Source of the DNA: Deltaproteobacteria bacterium | GTDB lineage: Bacteria > Desulfobacterota > WTBG01 > JAGOGO01 | Direction of reading: 5' to 3' | Length of the DNA: 54,392 nt | Assembly: GCA_017996625.1 (NCBI GenBank) | Contig: JAGOGO010000005.1 | Span: 1 to 54,392 of the forward strand | Part shown: piece after piece, positions 31,787 to 40,098 of the stretch | Layout: every line of letters begins with the position of its first letter | Position numbering within the stretch: position 1 is the stretch's first letter | The notes under the pieces: generated by a model | Seen by the model: only the letters and a program-made list of their open reading frames with translations | Databases searched by the model: none | What the model was told of the DNA's origin: nothing | Program-made: the position numbers and the translations under genes

Positions 31787-32194
31787 ATGCCAAAAAGAAA
31801 ACTCTTGCTCACGTTTCCTGCCAACCTGGTTGGCAAGCCTTTGACCTACCATCTCGTACGGGATTATGATCTCGAGATCAATATCCTTCGCGCCCGCGTA
31901 ACCCCGAATGAGGAAGGCCGGCTTATCGTTGAGTTGAACGGCAGGAAGGACAATATTAAGCTCGGTGAAGCATACCTTGAAGCTATCGGCGTACGAGTCA
32001 AACCACTTGCTCTTGATATTACCTATCACCAGGATCGCTGCATTCACTGTACCGCCTGCTCGGCAGTATGCCGTTCGGGTGCAATTACGGTACATCGCGA
32101 TTCAATGAAGATGGATCTCAACAAAGAAAAATGCATCGCCTGTGAACTCTGCGTCAGCGCTTGTCCCTTCAATGCAATGGAAATCGAGTTTTGA
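31787..32194 (+). CDS. NIL-domain 4Fe-4S ferredoxin, partner of HcyBio
   Basis: The 135-residue protein has an N-terminal NIL domain (about residues 4-75: KLLLTFPANLVGKPLTYHLV, INILRARVTPNEEG). This is followed by two 4Fe-4S clusters, CIHCTACSAVCRSGAI and CIACELCVSACPFNAM. The same fusion is the second component of anaerobic homocysteine synthesis, where it is thought to supply electrons or sulfur to HcyBio. It is downstream of HcyBio on the same strand without a visible promoter between them. The start ATG 31787 has only a weak GGTGTG upstream. It is followed 71 bases later by the System II cytochrome genes. Confidence 0.9.
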   Translation: MPKRKLLLTFPANLVGKPLTYHLVRDYDLEINILRARVTPNEEGRLIVELNGRKDNIKLGEAYLEAIGVRVKPLALDITYHQDRCIHCTACSAVCRSGAITVHRDSMKMDLNKEKCIACELCVSACPFNAMEIEF

Positions 32195-32265
32195 CCGCAG
32201 AGGGAAAACCGGGTAGTCCCTCTATCAAAGGTGCGCCTCCGAAGGCGTATAATGAGATTGTTGAT

Positions 32266-33723
32266 ATGAATAAAATCCGGAAATCCGGTACACACGAAAA
32301 ACAATCCGTCCATAAAGGCAGCATCACGGCTTTCTTCTCCTCGCTCTCGTTGACCATTACCCTCCTGATTCTGCTCGCGATCGTTTCTATTGTCGGTACA
32401 ATTGTCCCGCAGAATGCTTCTCCCGATCATTTGGCTCGTCTGTATGGCCCTGGTCTGCATGCTGTCTTTGAAAAACTGGGGTTTTTCGATATCTATCATT
32501 CGCTTTTGTTCGTCTCGCTGCTGCTGCTGCTTTCGCTGAATTTGCTCGTCTGCTCGGCTCGGAATCTGCCCCGAACAATTCGGATTATCACTCAGTCTAA
32601 AGATATTCTTGATCCTGAACGCCTCAAAACGCTGCCATACACTGGATCCGCCCGGCTTGCCCTTTCTCCCGAAGAGGCCGGCAATCGGCTCCGTTCGGTT
32701 CTCACGAGATACTGTGGCCATCCTTCCGAATCCGTTGAATCAGGAAGTTTTCATTTCTTCTGCCAGAGAGGGAAATTCTCTCGATTGGGTGTGTACCTGA
32801 CTCACCTCAGCGTAATTCTTATCCTGCTCGGGGGTCTAATCGGCTCTCTTCTCGGGTTCAGGGGAGTTATCAATCTTATCGAGGGAGAAAGAACCGGTCA
32901 GGTTTTTTTACTGAACAATGGCATGTCCTCTCGCAACCTTGGTTTCGAAATCCGCTGCGATGATTTCGAGGTGACCTATTATCCTTCGGGCATGCCTCAG
33001 GACTACAAGAGCACTCTCACCGTCATCGAAGATGGAAAGGATCTTTTTTCCCGTACAATCGAAGTGAATCATCCATTGCGCTACAAAGGACTGTCCTTTT
33101 ATCAATCAAGCTATGGGACTACTTCAACAACAGGAGATATCGTCATAACTGCGCAGAAAAAGAACTCTGGTTCTCCCGCCCAAACGTTTACCGTAGCGCC
33201 GGGAGGTTCTTTTTCTCTCCCCGAACCCAACCTGGTTGTCCGCGTGGGCCGGTTCTTCAATGATTTTGTCATCGATGATCAAGGCCAGCCGGTCAACAAG
33301 TCCGATCAGCCTAACAACCCGGCGGCAGAGCTTCTGATCGCGCGAAATGGTGAGACACTCTACCGCACGTGGATATTTCAGAATTTTCCTGATTTTCATG
33401 GACTCCGGGGCGACTATACCTTTACCCTCCAGGGATTTACCGGTAAGGAGTATACCGGCTTGCAAGTAGCCAGTGATCCGGGTGAAAAAATTGTCTGGCT
33501 TGGGTGCATTCTCATGATTGTGGGTATTCTCGGTACATTCTTTTCTTCGCATCAGCAGATCTGGGCTCGAATGAGCGTCAGGAAGGAACGAGTCGATATC
33601 ACCCTCGCCGGAACCGCGAACAAGAACCGTTTGGCCTTTGAGAAAATGTTCCGCAAACTTGAAGAAGAGGTGCAACGCTTGGCGCCTGATCACGACAAAG
33701 ATAAGACGCAGGAGTCAGCATAG
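32266..33723 (+). CDS. resB: ResB-type cytochrome c biogenesis protein (System II)
   Basis: ResB/CcsB works with ResC/CcsA to export haem and attach it to apocytochromes c outside the membrane. The ATG 32266 gives 485 residues; an upstream extension would run into the ferredoxin gene. Early membrane segments are LTITLLILLAIVSIVGTIVP (with the typical VGTIVPQN turn) and LLFVSLLLLLSLNLLVCSA. A third is VYLTHLSVILILLGGLIGSL near residue 170, and the fourth is IVWLGCILMIVGILGTFFSS near 408, after a large periplasmic domain. NHPLRYKGLSFYQSSYG is the conserved ResB segment near 269. The basic tail is cytoplasmic. The ResC gene follows after 142 bases. Confidence 0.92.
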   Translation: MNKIRKSGTHEKQSVHKGSITAFFSSLSLTITLLILLAIVSIVGTIVPQNASPDHLARLYGPGLHAVFEKLGFFDIYHSLLFVSLLLLLSLNLLVCSARNLPRTIRIITQSKDILDPERLKTLPYTGSARLALSPEEAGNRLRSVLTRYCGHPSESVESGSFHFFCQRGKFSRLGVYLTHLSVILILLGGLIGSLLGFRGVINLIEGERTGQVFLLNNGMSSRNLGFEIRCDDFEVTYYPSGMPQDYKSTLTVIEDGKDLFSRTIEVNHPLRYKGLSFYQSSYGTTSTTGDIVITAQKKNSGSPAQTFTVAPGGSFSLPEPNLVVRVGRFFNDFVIDDQGQPVNKSDQPNNPAAELLIARNGETLYRTWIFQNFPDFHGLRGDYTFTLQGFTGKEYTGLQVASDPGEKIVWLGCILMIVGILGTFFSSHQQIWARMSVRKERVDITLAGTANKNRLAFEKMFRKLEEEVQRLAPDHDKDKTQESA

Positions 33724-33865
33724 CACCGGCTGTCCTTTCTTCGTGCGGCATGAAACCCGTATCGATCATGCTCAGCCGTATCGATGCAAAGAAAAGCCTG
33801 GCCAAGGCTTTCTTCGCCATGATGTACCAGTCCTCACCATTCCACCCGATCGAGGAGAATGACTG

Positions 33866-34714
33866 TTGATAGTTAGTTCGACAATCCTTAGTGTTGTTAC
33901 GTTCGTGTATCTCGCAGGAACGTTGCTCTACATCGGTGATCTCGCCCTCCGCAGTAAAGCTGTGGGAAAAGCGGCGTCCACCGTTACTGCTGCCGGTTTG
34001 GCCGGCCACATCGCGGCATTCTTTTTGCGATGGAAGGAAACGTACCAGCTCGGGTATGGCCATATACCCCTTTCGAACCAGTTCGAGTCGATGGTATTTT
34101 TTGCCTTGGTGATTGTATTCATTTATCTCATTATCGAGTATCGGTACGGTCTGCGTTCGATCGGTGCCTTCGTTACCCCTGTTGCCTCGATCATCCTGGC
34201 CATGACGACGCTCTCAGACACGTTTTCTGACGAAATTCAGCCGCTGGTTCCTGCATTGCAGAGCAACTGGCTGACCTATCATGTTATCACCTGCTTTTTC
34301 GGCTATGCTGCGTTTGCTATCTCTTGTGCGGTAAGCGTCATGTTTCTTTTAAGAATATACGGTGACGCGGAGCCGAGGAATTCATCGTGGATTGCTCGGC
34401 TTCTTCCGGAATCCGAAAAGCTTGAGGATATGAACTATAAAGCTATCGCCATCGGCTTTCCGATGCTCACCTTGGGCATTATCACCGGCGCCGCCTGGGC
34501 AAACTACGCATGGGGAAGCTATTGGAGTTGGGATCCAAAAGAGACATGGTCTCTCATCACCTGGTTCGTTTATGCTACTTTTCTCCATGCCCGCGTCGTA
34601 CGGGGCTGGAAGGGAAAGCGAGCAGCTGTTCTTTCAATCATTGGGTTTATTGCGGTTCTCTTCACGTATTTTGGAGTCAACTATCTGCTTTCCGGTCTGC
34701 ACAGCTATGCATAA
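33866..34714 (+). CDS. ccsA: ResC/CcsA-type cytochrome c assembly protein
   Basis: This is the haem-handling partner of ResB. The 282-residue protein has about eight membrane segments. It contains the haem-binding WWD motif within ANYAWGSYWSWDPKETWSL near residue 212, flanked by conserved His residues, and ends FTYFGVNYLLSGLHSYA as in the family. The start is TTG 33866, eight bases after GAGGAG (33852-33857); a nearby ATG at 33859 opens only a five-codon frame. With resB it gives a complete System II pair, implying multihaem or other c-type cytochromes elsewhere in the genome. Confidence 0.93.
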   Translation: MIVSSTILSVVTFVYLAGTLLYIGDLALRSKAVGKAASTVTAAGLAGHIAAFFLRWKETYQLGYGHIPLSNQFESMVFFALVIVFIYLIIEYRYGLRSIGAFVTPVASIILAMTTLSDTFSDEIQPLVPALQSNWLTYHVITCFFGYAAFAISCAVSVMFLLRIYGDAEPRNSSWIARLLPESEKLEDMNYKAIAIGFPMLTLGIITGAAWANYAWGSYWSWDPKETWSLITWFVYATFLHARVVRGWKGKRAAVLSIIGFIAVLFTYFGVNYLLSGLHSYA

Positions 34715-34900
34715 GCGCCTCGGATAGTCCTCTCAGACGAAGTGTCTCATTTCGAGCTTGCTGTGGATCATCTTTGCATCGCCGCCGTGATATGTCAATG
34801 GTGGCACCGCGGTATCGTCAGAATCCTTTACCAATTGCAGTCCGCTTCAACGGAGAATAGGGCTGAGGTACCCGCTCTGTTTACTCAGGAAGGAATATCA

Positions 34901-35485
34901 ATGGTACGTTTTCTCAGCAGCGACATTATAATTGTTTCCGGTCTGCCCCGTTCTGGCACCTCGATGATGATGCGAATGCTCGAGGCAGGCGGCATCGAGC
35001 CTGTTACTGACAACATCCGCCAACCAGATGAGGATAATCTCAGGGGCTATTACGAATTCGAACGGGTCAAAAAAATCAAGGAAGACAAATCGTGGCTCCC
35101 GCAGTGTGAAGGAAAAGCGGTTAAAATGATTTCCATGCTCCTCTATGATTTGCCCTTTGATCGGAGGTATAAAATCATCTTCATGCAGCGCTCGATGCCG
35201 GAGGTCCTCGCTTCGCAACGGGTAATGCTTCAGCGCCGCGGGGAGATGGGTGCACCTGTAGACGATGCCAAGATGGCGCACAACTATGAGAAACACCTGC
35301 AGCACATCGCTCAATTTCTTTCCCGGCAGAATCAATGCGATGTCCTTTACGTGCGCTACAACGACATCCTGGAAGACCCGGCTCGAAATATTGCTGTAGT
35401 CAATGGGTTCCTGAGTGGAATACTGAACACTGAAAGAATGGCTGCGGCCGTCGAGAAAAACCTCTATCGCCAGCGAAAGCAATGA
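34901..35485 (+). CDS. Small sulfotransferase-family protein
   Basis: The start ATG 34901 has AGGAAGGAA just upstream; a longer open frame before it is not supported. The 194-residue protein begins with the P-loop IIIVSGLPRSGTSMMMRMLE, typical of sulfotransferase_3 proteins. It also has IIFMQRSMPEVLASQRVML near residue 90, corresponding to the 3'-phosphate-binding segment, and VLYVRYNDILEDPARNIAVV near 150. The protein is shorter than usual (commonly 230-300) and ends soon after FLSG, so it may be a minimal form. It lies after ResC and before a SAP-type gene. PAPS-dependent sulfation is inferred; the acceptor is unknown. Confidence 0.72.
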   Translation: MVRFLSSDIIIVSGLPRSGTSMMMRMLEAGGIEPVTDNIRQPDEDNLRGYYEFERVKKIKEDKSWLPQCEGKAVKMISMLLYDLPFDRRYKIIFMQRSMPEVLASQRVMLQRRGEMGAPVDDAKMAHNYEKHLQHIAQFLSRQNQCDVLYVRYNDILEDPARNIAVVNGFLSGILNTERMAAAVEKNLYRQRKQ

Positions 35486-35693
35486 GAACAACATAACCCC
35501 GGCGGTGAGTAAGGAGAGGTACTGCCATGCAATTCGCCGCAACTTTCGGTCTTGCAGCTCGGTACGAAACTCAGTATACTTAGGACCGAGTATTGACTCA
35601 GGTACCAACCCGCCCGTCAACCGGGCACAATCGATCGACACCGGCGAATACGAGCAACCTGCCTCCCCTGTCAGTTAGAGATAGGAAGAACCT

Positions 35694-35900
35694 ATGAACA
35701 TCAACGCAGTTAGAAGCAAGGCAAAGTCCTTGGGCATTAACACCCGTAATATGAAAAAGACCGATATTATCCGGGCCATCCAGCGGGCCGAACGCAACAT
35801 TGAATGTTATGGCTCCGAACGGGTGCGGGTCTGCGGTGAAGTTCACTGCTTGTGGCTCCAGGACTGCTCTCAGCAGGACACGGTAAGGAGTAAGAAATAA
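35694..35900 (+). CDS. Small SAP/Rho-N-like protein
   Basis: The 68-residue protein begins MNINAVRSKAKSLGINTRNM, then KKTDIIRAIQRAERN, a helix-extended loop-helix pattern of SAP or Rho N-terminal domains, which bind nucleic acids. The C-terminal part, ECYGSERVRVCGEVHCLWLQDC, carries four Cys and resembles small proteins common in Geobacter-type genomes. ATG 35694 has AGGAAG upstream. The function is unknown; nucleic-acid binding is inferred from the fold. It stands alone between the sulfotransferase gene and the convergent ThDP enzyme. The gap 35901-36087 holds nothing I recognise. Confidence 0.75.
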   Translation: MNINAVRSKAKSLGINTRNMKKTDIIRAIQRAERNIECYGSERVRVCGEVHCLWLQDCSQQDTVRSKK

Positions 35901-36087
35901 GGAGCTTCCTCGTAAGCCTCTCGCCCCACGAGCCTGTGCGAAACCAACCATAGCGAGCAGGGTCAGGTTTATCTTGCGCCTTATACCTCATTCCTTCTAA
36001 AGGACAGGAACGAAACTGCGAGTGGGAAATCCGAAGCGCAGAATAGATATGCCGGCCTGCAGCCGGAATTCCTTCCAGTCGTATCCT

Positions 36088-37737
36088 TTAAACGAGTTCA
36101 GGATCGGTAAGCACTTCAACCAGTGCCGGACCATGGTGACCGGCTACTTCGGCCATTGCGCGATCGAGCTCTTCCGCCCTGTCAACACGAATTCCCAGGC
36201 CGCCGCACGACTCCACAAATCGGGCAAAATCAGGATTAACCAACGAAGTAGCCCACACCGGCTTTCCTTCCTCCCGCTGCTCGCTGCTGATTTTGCTGAG
36301 CTCGAAGTCGTTGAGCAGGACGTGTTTGATCGGCATGCCGTACTTGACTGCGGTGGTCGTTTCCGCACAGTACTGCGCATACCCGCCATCGCCGGTTACT
36401 GTCCAGATCGGCCGATTCGGGCTCGCTGCCCAGGAACCGATAGCCGCGGGATATCCGTATCCGATCGAACCAAGGTAGCCGGAGAAAACGACAGTCTGGG
36501 TCGTTGATTCAAAGTAACGACCGAAGGAGTAGGTATTATTTCCTACGTCGAGCGAGATGATCGCAGCCTCTGGAATATGCCGCCGCATCGCGGCAAAAAC
36601 CAGCGCGGAATTAATTCCTCGTCCTCGATCCACCTGCTCCCGTTTTTTAACCTCGGCCCGCCAACGCTGGCGGCGCTCGGCAATTTCGCGTCGCGGATCT
36701 TCCTTGGGAGGTTCACCGGTCAGTACCTGCATCCATTCGTCCACGGTTACTCCAACATCTCCCCAGACAGGGACAGCCACGCAATGAGACTTTCCTAACG
36801 CCATTCGCTCAGCATCGACCTGGATGATGGGCCGATCGTGAAGGATGCCGGTATGGCGGCTAAAGGAAGAACCCAGGACGATAAGCACGTCGGCCTGGCT
36901 CATAAAGGAGCCCGCTACCGGCGTACCTGCTCGTCCCAGAACGCCGCAGCATAACGGATGGGTTTCTGGAAACAGCCCTTTTATCTTGAAGGTGGTTATG
37001 ATCGGAATTCGGAGTCGCTCAGCGAAACGCAGCACCGAGTCGGCGGCACCCTGCGCACCGTACCCAGCTATAATCACTGGTCTTTGCGCCGCCCGGATGA
37101 GCTCGCAAGCTTTGTTCAGGGAGTCTTGTGGCGGTCTGACCTCCAAGGCGGATACGCGTCCGGTCATGCATCCGGGTTGAGCATGTGCAGGCGCCGGCGC
37201 GTCCTGTACTTCACTCGGAAAAATCAAATGGGAGACGTTACGATGAACAATAGCGTTCTTAAGAGCGAGATTCATCAGCTCAACATGATTGCTCGCTTCC
37301 GTCACTGTCTGGCTCCAGAACGCCACCGCATGAAACGCAGCAGCAAGGTCGATCTCCTGGAATGCGCCCGGGCCGAGAAATTGCAGGTCGACCTGGCCGG
37401 TCAACGCCAGCAGCGGAGCCCGGTCCATCTTGGCATCCCAGAGTCCGGTAAGGAGATTCGTGGCGCCAGGGCCGGCGATTGACAAGCAGGCTGCCGGCTT
37501 TCCACTTACCTTAGCATAGGCGGAGGCAGCAAAAGCAGCGGCTCCTTCATGGCGCATGCCGATAAACATCAGCTGTCCGGATTCACACCGTCTCCGAATA
37601 GCGTCAGCCAGCCCGAGGCTGGAATGTCCCACCATGCCGAATACATGGCGCACACCCCAGTTGATCATTGTCTCTACCATCAGGTCGGAAATGCTGAACC
37701 CAGATGCAGGTGCGGATTTACTGGTAGCAACAGGCAT
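36088..37737 (-). CDS. Thiamine-diphosphate-dependent enzyme, acetolactate synthase / pyruvate oxidase family
   Basis: The 549-residue protein has the three-domain plan of POX/ALS enzymes. The N-terminal PYR domain contains the catalytic Glu in GMRHEGAAAFAASAYA near residue 60 and SIAGPGATNLLTGLWDA near 86. The middle domain has VIIAGYGAQGAADSVLRFA near 218. The C-terminal PP domain has the ThDP/Mg motif TGDGGYAQYCAETTTAVKYG ending in LLND near 477. GAGGAG is eight bases before the ATG. It lacks the C-terminal membrane peptide of E. coli PoxB. Substrate could be pyruvate, glyoxylate or a related 2-oxoacid; ilvB itself is less likely because no ilvN follows. Confidence 0.8.
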   Translation of the reverse strand: MPVATSKSAPASGFSISDLMVETMINWGVRHVFGMVGHSSLGLADAIRRRCESGQLMFIGMRHEGAAAFAASAYAKVSGKPAACLSIAGPGATNLLTGLWDAKMDRAPLLALTGQVDLQFLGPGAFQEIDLAAAFHAVAFWSQTVTEASNHVELMNLALKNAIVHRNVSHLIFPSEVQDAPAPAHAQPGCMTGRVSALEVRPPQDSLNKACELIRAAQRPVIIAGYGAQGAADSVLRFAERLRIPIITTFKIKGLFPETHPLCCGVLGRAGTPVAGSFMSQADVLIVLGSSFSRHTGILHDRPIIQVDAERMALGKSHCVAVPVWGDVGVTVDEWMQVLTGEPPKEDPRREIAERRQRWRAEVKKREQVDRGRGINSALVFAAMRRHIPEAAIISLDVGNNTYSFGRYFESTTQTVVFSGYLGSIGYGYPAAIGSWAASPNRPIWTVTGDGGYAQYCAETTTAVKYGMPIKHVLLNDFELSKISSEQREEGKPVWATSLVNPDFARFVESCGGLGIRVDRAEELDRAMAEVAGHHGPALVEVLTDPELV

Positions 37738-37906
37738 GGGGTCATCTCCTCTTTATCCCTCTAGGTTGTGATCATACCGCAGTATGGTGCTCAGGCGTGA
37801 GGTACCGAAACCCATTTCATCGGCACCAGCAACCGGCATGAGCACCATTTTCGATGCTTCTTGACTGCCGAACCCCTTTAAGCACAGGATGATGCGGCTT
37901 CCATGA

Positions 37907-38578
37907 TCACTCGAAACCCGGTTCGCCGGCAGGGGCAAACCCCATGTGATCAATCACGCCCAGAACAATACAGTCTCCTTCATCAAAACCAACCGCAACC
38001 CCAAGTTCCAGGGCATTTCCGAGAATCAGGCGATGATCGAGCTGCAGGAGCAGCTGTTTTACTGCCAGTCCGCCATAGGCCAGACAAAGCGAATACTCAG
38101 CCGTATCCCGCAATCCTTCCGTCGACTCATACGCAATCCGGTAGATCGCATCAAGAATGTCAGAGTGAGCCAAACGGCCGCTGGGAAGATAGAAGGCATC
38201 GCGTGCCCATTCGCAGTAAGCATCAGCTGCTGAAAATACACGGGATCCGGATACATAAAAATCAGCAGTAACCTGCCTGCCACCATGGGAGGCATTGAAG
38301 ATGCCGAACCACAGCCCCCGGGTTTCTGCTGGCACCGGATCATGTTTCAGGATAAAAGTGATCCAGGTACTCAGACCAGAGATATCATCGTACTCGAGAT
38401 GTCGGAATTTCTCCCAATCGTTGTGAGGAAAGTAAATCTCGCACGCATCGATAATCGAGGCCATTCCGGTCGATACCGGCATCCCCACGTTTACCAGCTC
38501 AACAACCTTCTCAAAAACGTCAGTCCAAATTTCAGTTTCAGTCAATTCATGGTCGGTCATAATCTTTTCCGCATTCAT
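37907..38578 (-). CDS. Uncharacterised protein, 223 residues
   Basis: I do not recognise this protein. It is soluble and acidic (DHELTETEIWTDVFEKVVEL, IDACEIYFPHNDWEKF), with many aromatic residues (GLSTWITFILKHDP, GLWFGIFNASHGG, ADAYCEWARDAFYLPSG), and has no signal peptide or membrane segment. Strong codon-like composition and normal amino-acid content support a real gene. ATG 38578 and ATG 38560 are both possible; neither has a clear site. It lies on the same strand upstream of the ThDP enzyme, separated by 169 bases. Its C-terminal part, LGVAVGFDEGDCIVLGVIDH, looks like a beta-rich closing element. Confidence 0.6.
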   Translation of the reverse strand: MNAEKIMTDHELTETEIWTDVFEKVVELVNVGMPVSTGMASIIDACEIYFPHNDWEKFRHLEYDDISGLSTWITFILKHDPVPAETRGLWFGIFNASHGGRQVTADFYVSGSRVFSAADAYCEWARDAFYLPSGRLAHSDILDAIYRIAYESTEGLRDTAEYSLCLAYGGLAVKQLLLQLDHRLILGNALELGVAVGFDEGDCIVLGVIDHMGFAPAGEPGFE

Positions 38579-38788
38579 TGGTAATCGAGGACGCTGCCAC
38601 CGTTGGTCTTCAATCGAATCCGCCGAAATAGTACCCGCTCCGAGCTGATCCTGTCAAGCCGGGGATGGCGAGCTACCCGAAATCAGTCAACAGTCAGTTG
38701 TCGAATTCGCCGTCACCATACCCTGGTGCCGGTCCATTAACACCGCTCAGCACCGGCAGAAACCATCAACGAAAGAAAACGCAAAATC

Positions 38789-38817
38789 TTGCAATGTTTG
38801 GAATTTGCTACTAAACT
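38789..38817 (+). promoter_or_regulatory. Sigma-70-type promoter of the zinc-ribbon/basic-tail gene
   Basis: TTGCAA at 38789-38794, 17 bases, TAAACT at 38812-38817; start expected near 38824, about 98 bases before the ATG at 38922. The rest of the gap from 38579 to this point holds no gene. Confidence 0.5.
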
Positions 38818-38852
38818 TTTCAAATTGGTAATGACCAGCGAGTACTTTTTAC

Positions 38853-38885
38853 ACCGGCCCGGAAATGCGAGCCGGTAGTTTTCTT
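38853..38885 (+). terminator. Leader hairpin with T-tract, possible attenuator
   Basis: ACCGGC (38853-38858) pairs with GCCGGT (38871-38876), followed by AGTTTTCTT. It lies between the promoter and the ATG at 38922, so it could reduce read-through into the gene. Confidence 0.45.
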
Positions 38886-38921
38886 GCTTCCGACGCGAGA
38901 ATAGAAGGGAACCAAACCGTG

Positions 38922-39467
38922 ATGACCCCTTGCATTGTCTGCTGCCGATATGTACGAACCGAAGCCGATCTGGTGCTGTGCACTATCTGTGTTCAGAGAC
39001 TCTTCACCGCCACAGTAGAGAGCAAGATCCAGCTGCGCGATCTCCTTATCCAGAAGAACCGGCCACGGGCAGCTGAGATGATCGAATCCTTCCTGCCCCA
39101 GGATCTCCGCCGTTTCCCCGGGGAAGCGGAGAACCGAAGGAAAATTCCCCTTCAGCAAGAATCTCCCAAAACACGAAAACAAGCTCCTCGGCCCCGGTCT
39201 TTAAGCGTTGCCACTCCAAAAAACGCGGCATCATCGCCTCTCCCTTCTTCGCAGCGAATAACTCCGAAAGCGCCGAAGCGCAGACGCACCCTTAAAGCGG
39301 GTGCGTCTGCGCCGATTACTCCTTCACGGCGCGCTCCTTCACCGAAGCCGGCTCCGGAGGTTAAACGGAAAACGAGTACAGCCCGGCCTGCTAAGCCGCT
39401 GCCGCCTCCGGTATCCACAGAAAAGCCGAAGCGCAAGCGAAGCCGTACGACTCGTAAAGGCCGCTAG
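38922..39467 (+). CDS. Zinc-ribbon protein with long Lys/Arg/Pro-rich tail
   Basis: The 181-residue protein begins MTPCIVCC and has a second pair in LCTICVQRLF, so two CxxC knuckles about 12 residues apart could bind one zinc. A short helical region follows (LRDLLIQKNRPRAAEMIESF). From about residue 75 to the end the sequence is almost only Lys, Arg, Pro, Ala, Ser and Thr (TPKAPKRRRTLKAGASAP, KPKRKRSRTTRKGR), like eukaryotic histone H1 tails and bacterial H1-like proteins. ATG 38922 is preceded by AGAAGGGA. Binding to DNA or RNA is inferred from charge. I know no named family with this exact combination. Confidence 0.7.
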   Translation: MTPCIVCCRYVRTEADLVLCTICVQRLFTATVESKIQLRDLLIQKNRPRAAEMIESFLPQDLRRFPGEAENRRKIPLQQESPKTRKQAPRPRSLSVATPKNAASSPLPSSQRITPKAPKRRRTLKAGASAPITPSRRAPSPKPAPEVKRKTSTARPAKPLPPPVSTEKPKRKRSRTTRKGR

Positions 39468-39507
39468 CTACCAGTCGGCCCGCGAAGTCGCTCATTCCGC
39501 CGTACGA

Positions 39508-40020
39508 TTATCGTGAGAGCTGGTGTTTTGGCTCGGCAGGGACCGCTACGCGCACGAGCGTAGGGTTGAGAAGCGAAAGAAGATCTCTCGGATCAATGCC
39601 GACGAGGTAGCCTCGATGACCGGCATTAATGTAGATTTTCTCCAGATCCAGAATCGTTTCTTCCATATAGACCGGAACTTGCTTCCTGGTGCCAAACGGT
39701 GAGGTCCCGCCCACCTTGTAACCGGTATGTTTTTCCGCGGTATCCGGAGAACACGGCGCTATGGTCCGGACACCGATCCGGCGGGCCAGCTCCTTGGTCG
39801 AAACCTGTCGGTCGCCGTGCATCAATACAATCAGGGGCTTCTTACGGTCATCCTCCATGACGAGCGTCTTTACCACTGTATGCTCATCGACCCGCAGCTC
39901 TCGAGCAGAAACTGCGGTACCGCCATATTCCTCATACGTATAAAGATGATCGCTATAGGTCACGCCCGTTTTTTTGAGAAAACGGATGCCGGGCGTGACC
40001 GGAAGTTTTTCTCTGCTCAT
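39508..40020 (-). CDS. ybaK: Cys-tRNA(Pro)/aminoacyl-tRNA deacylase, YbaK/EbsC family
   Basis: This enzyme hydrolyses Cys wrongly charged on tRNA-Pro. The 170-residue protein carries the catalytic Lys in HTVVKTLVMEDD near residue 51, LIVLMHGDRQVSTKELARRI near 63, and the signature HTGYKVGGTSPFGTRKQVPV near 98, followed by the glycine-containing INAGHRGYLVGIDP near 132. Length and order match YbaK rather than ProX, and YbaK works with prolyl-tRNA synthetase in trans. It is 43 bases from the convergent basic-tail gene and downstream of the selenoprotein gene on the same strand. Confidence 0.92.
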   Translation of the reverse strand: MSREKLPVTPGIRFLKKTGVTYSDHLYTYEEYGGTAVSARELRVDEHTVVKTLVMEDDRKKPLIVLMHGDRQVSTKELARRIGVRTIAPCSPDTAEKHTGYKVGGTSPFGTRKQVPVYMEETILDLEKIYINAGHRGYLVGIDPRDLLSLLNPTLVRVAVPAEPKHQLSR

Positions 40021-40098
40021 GTCTCTTCATCTCGGAGCCGGCAATCCTCCGGCGTCATCGCGGAATCCGTCGAGATCGTCGCCAGCAAGGACAACAAA

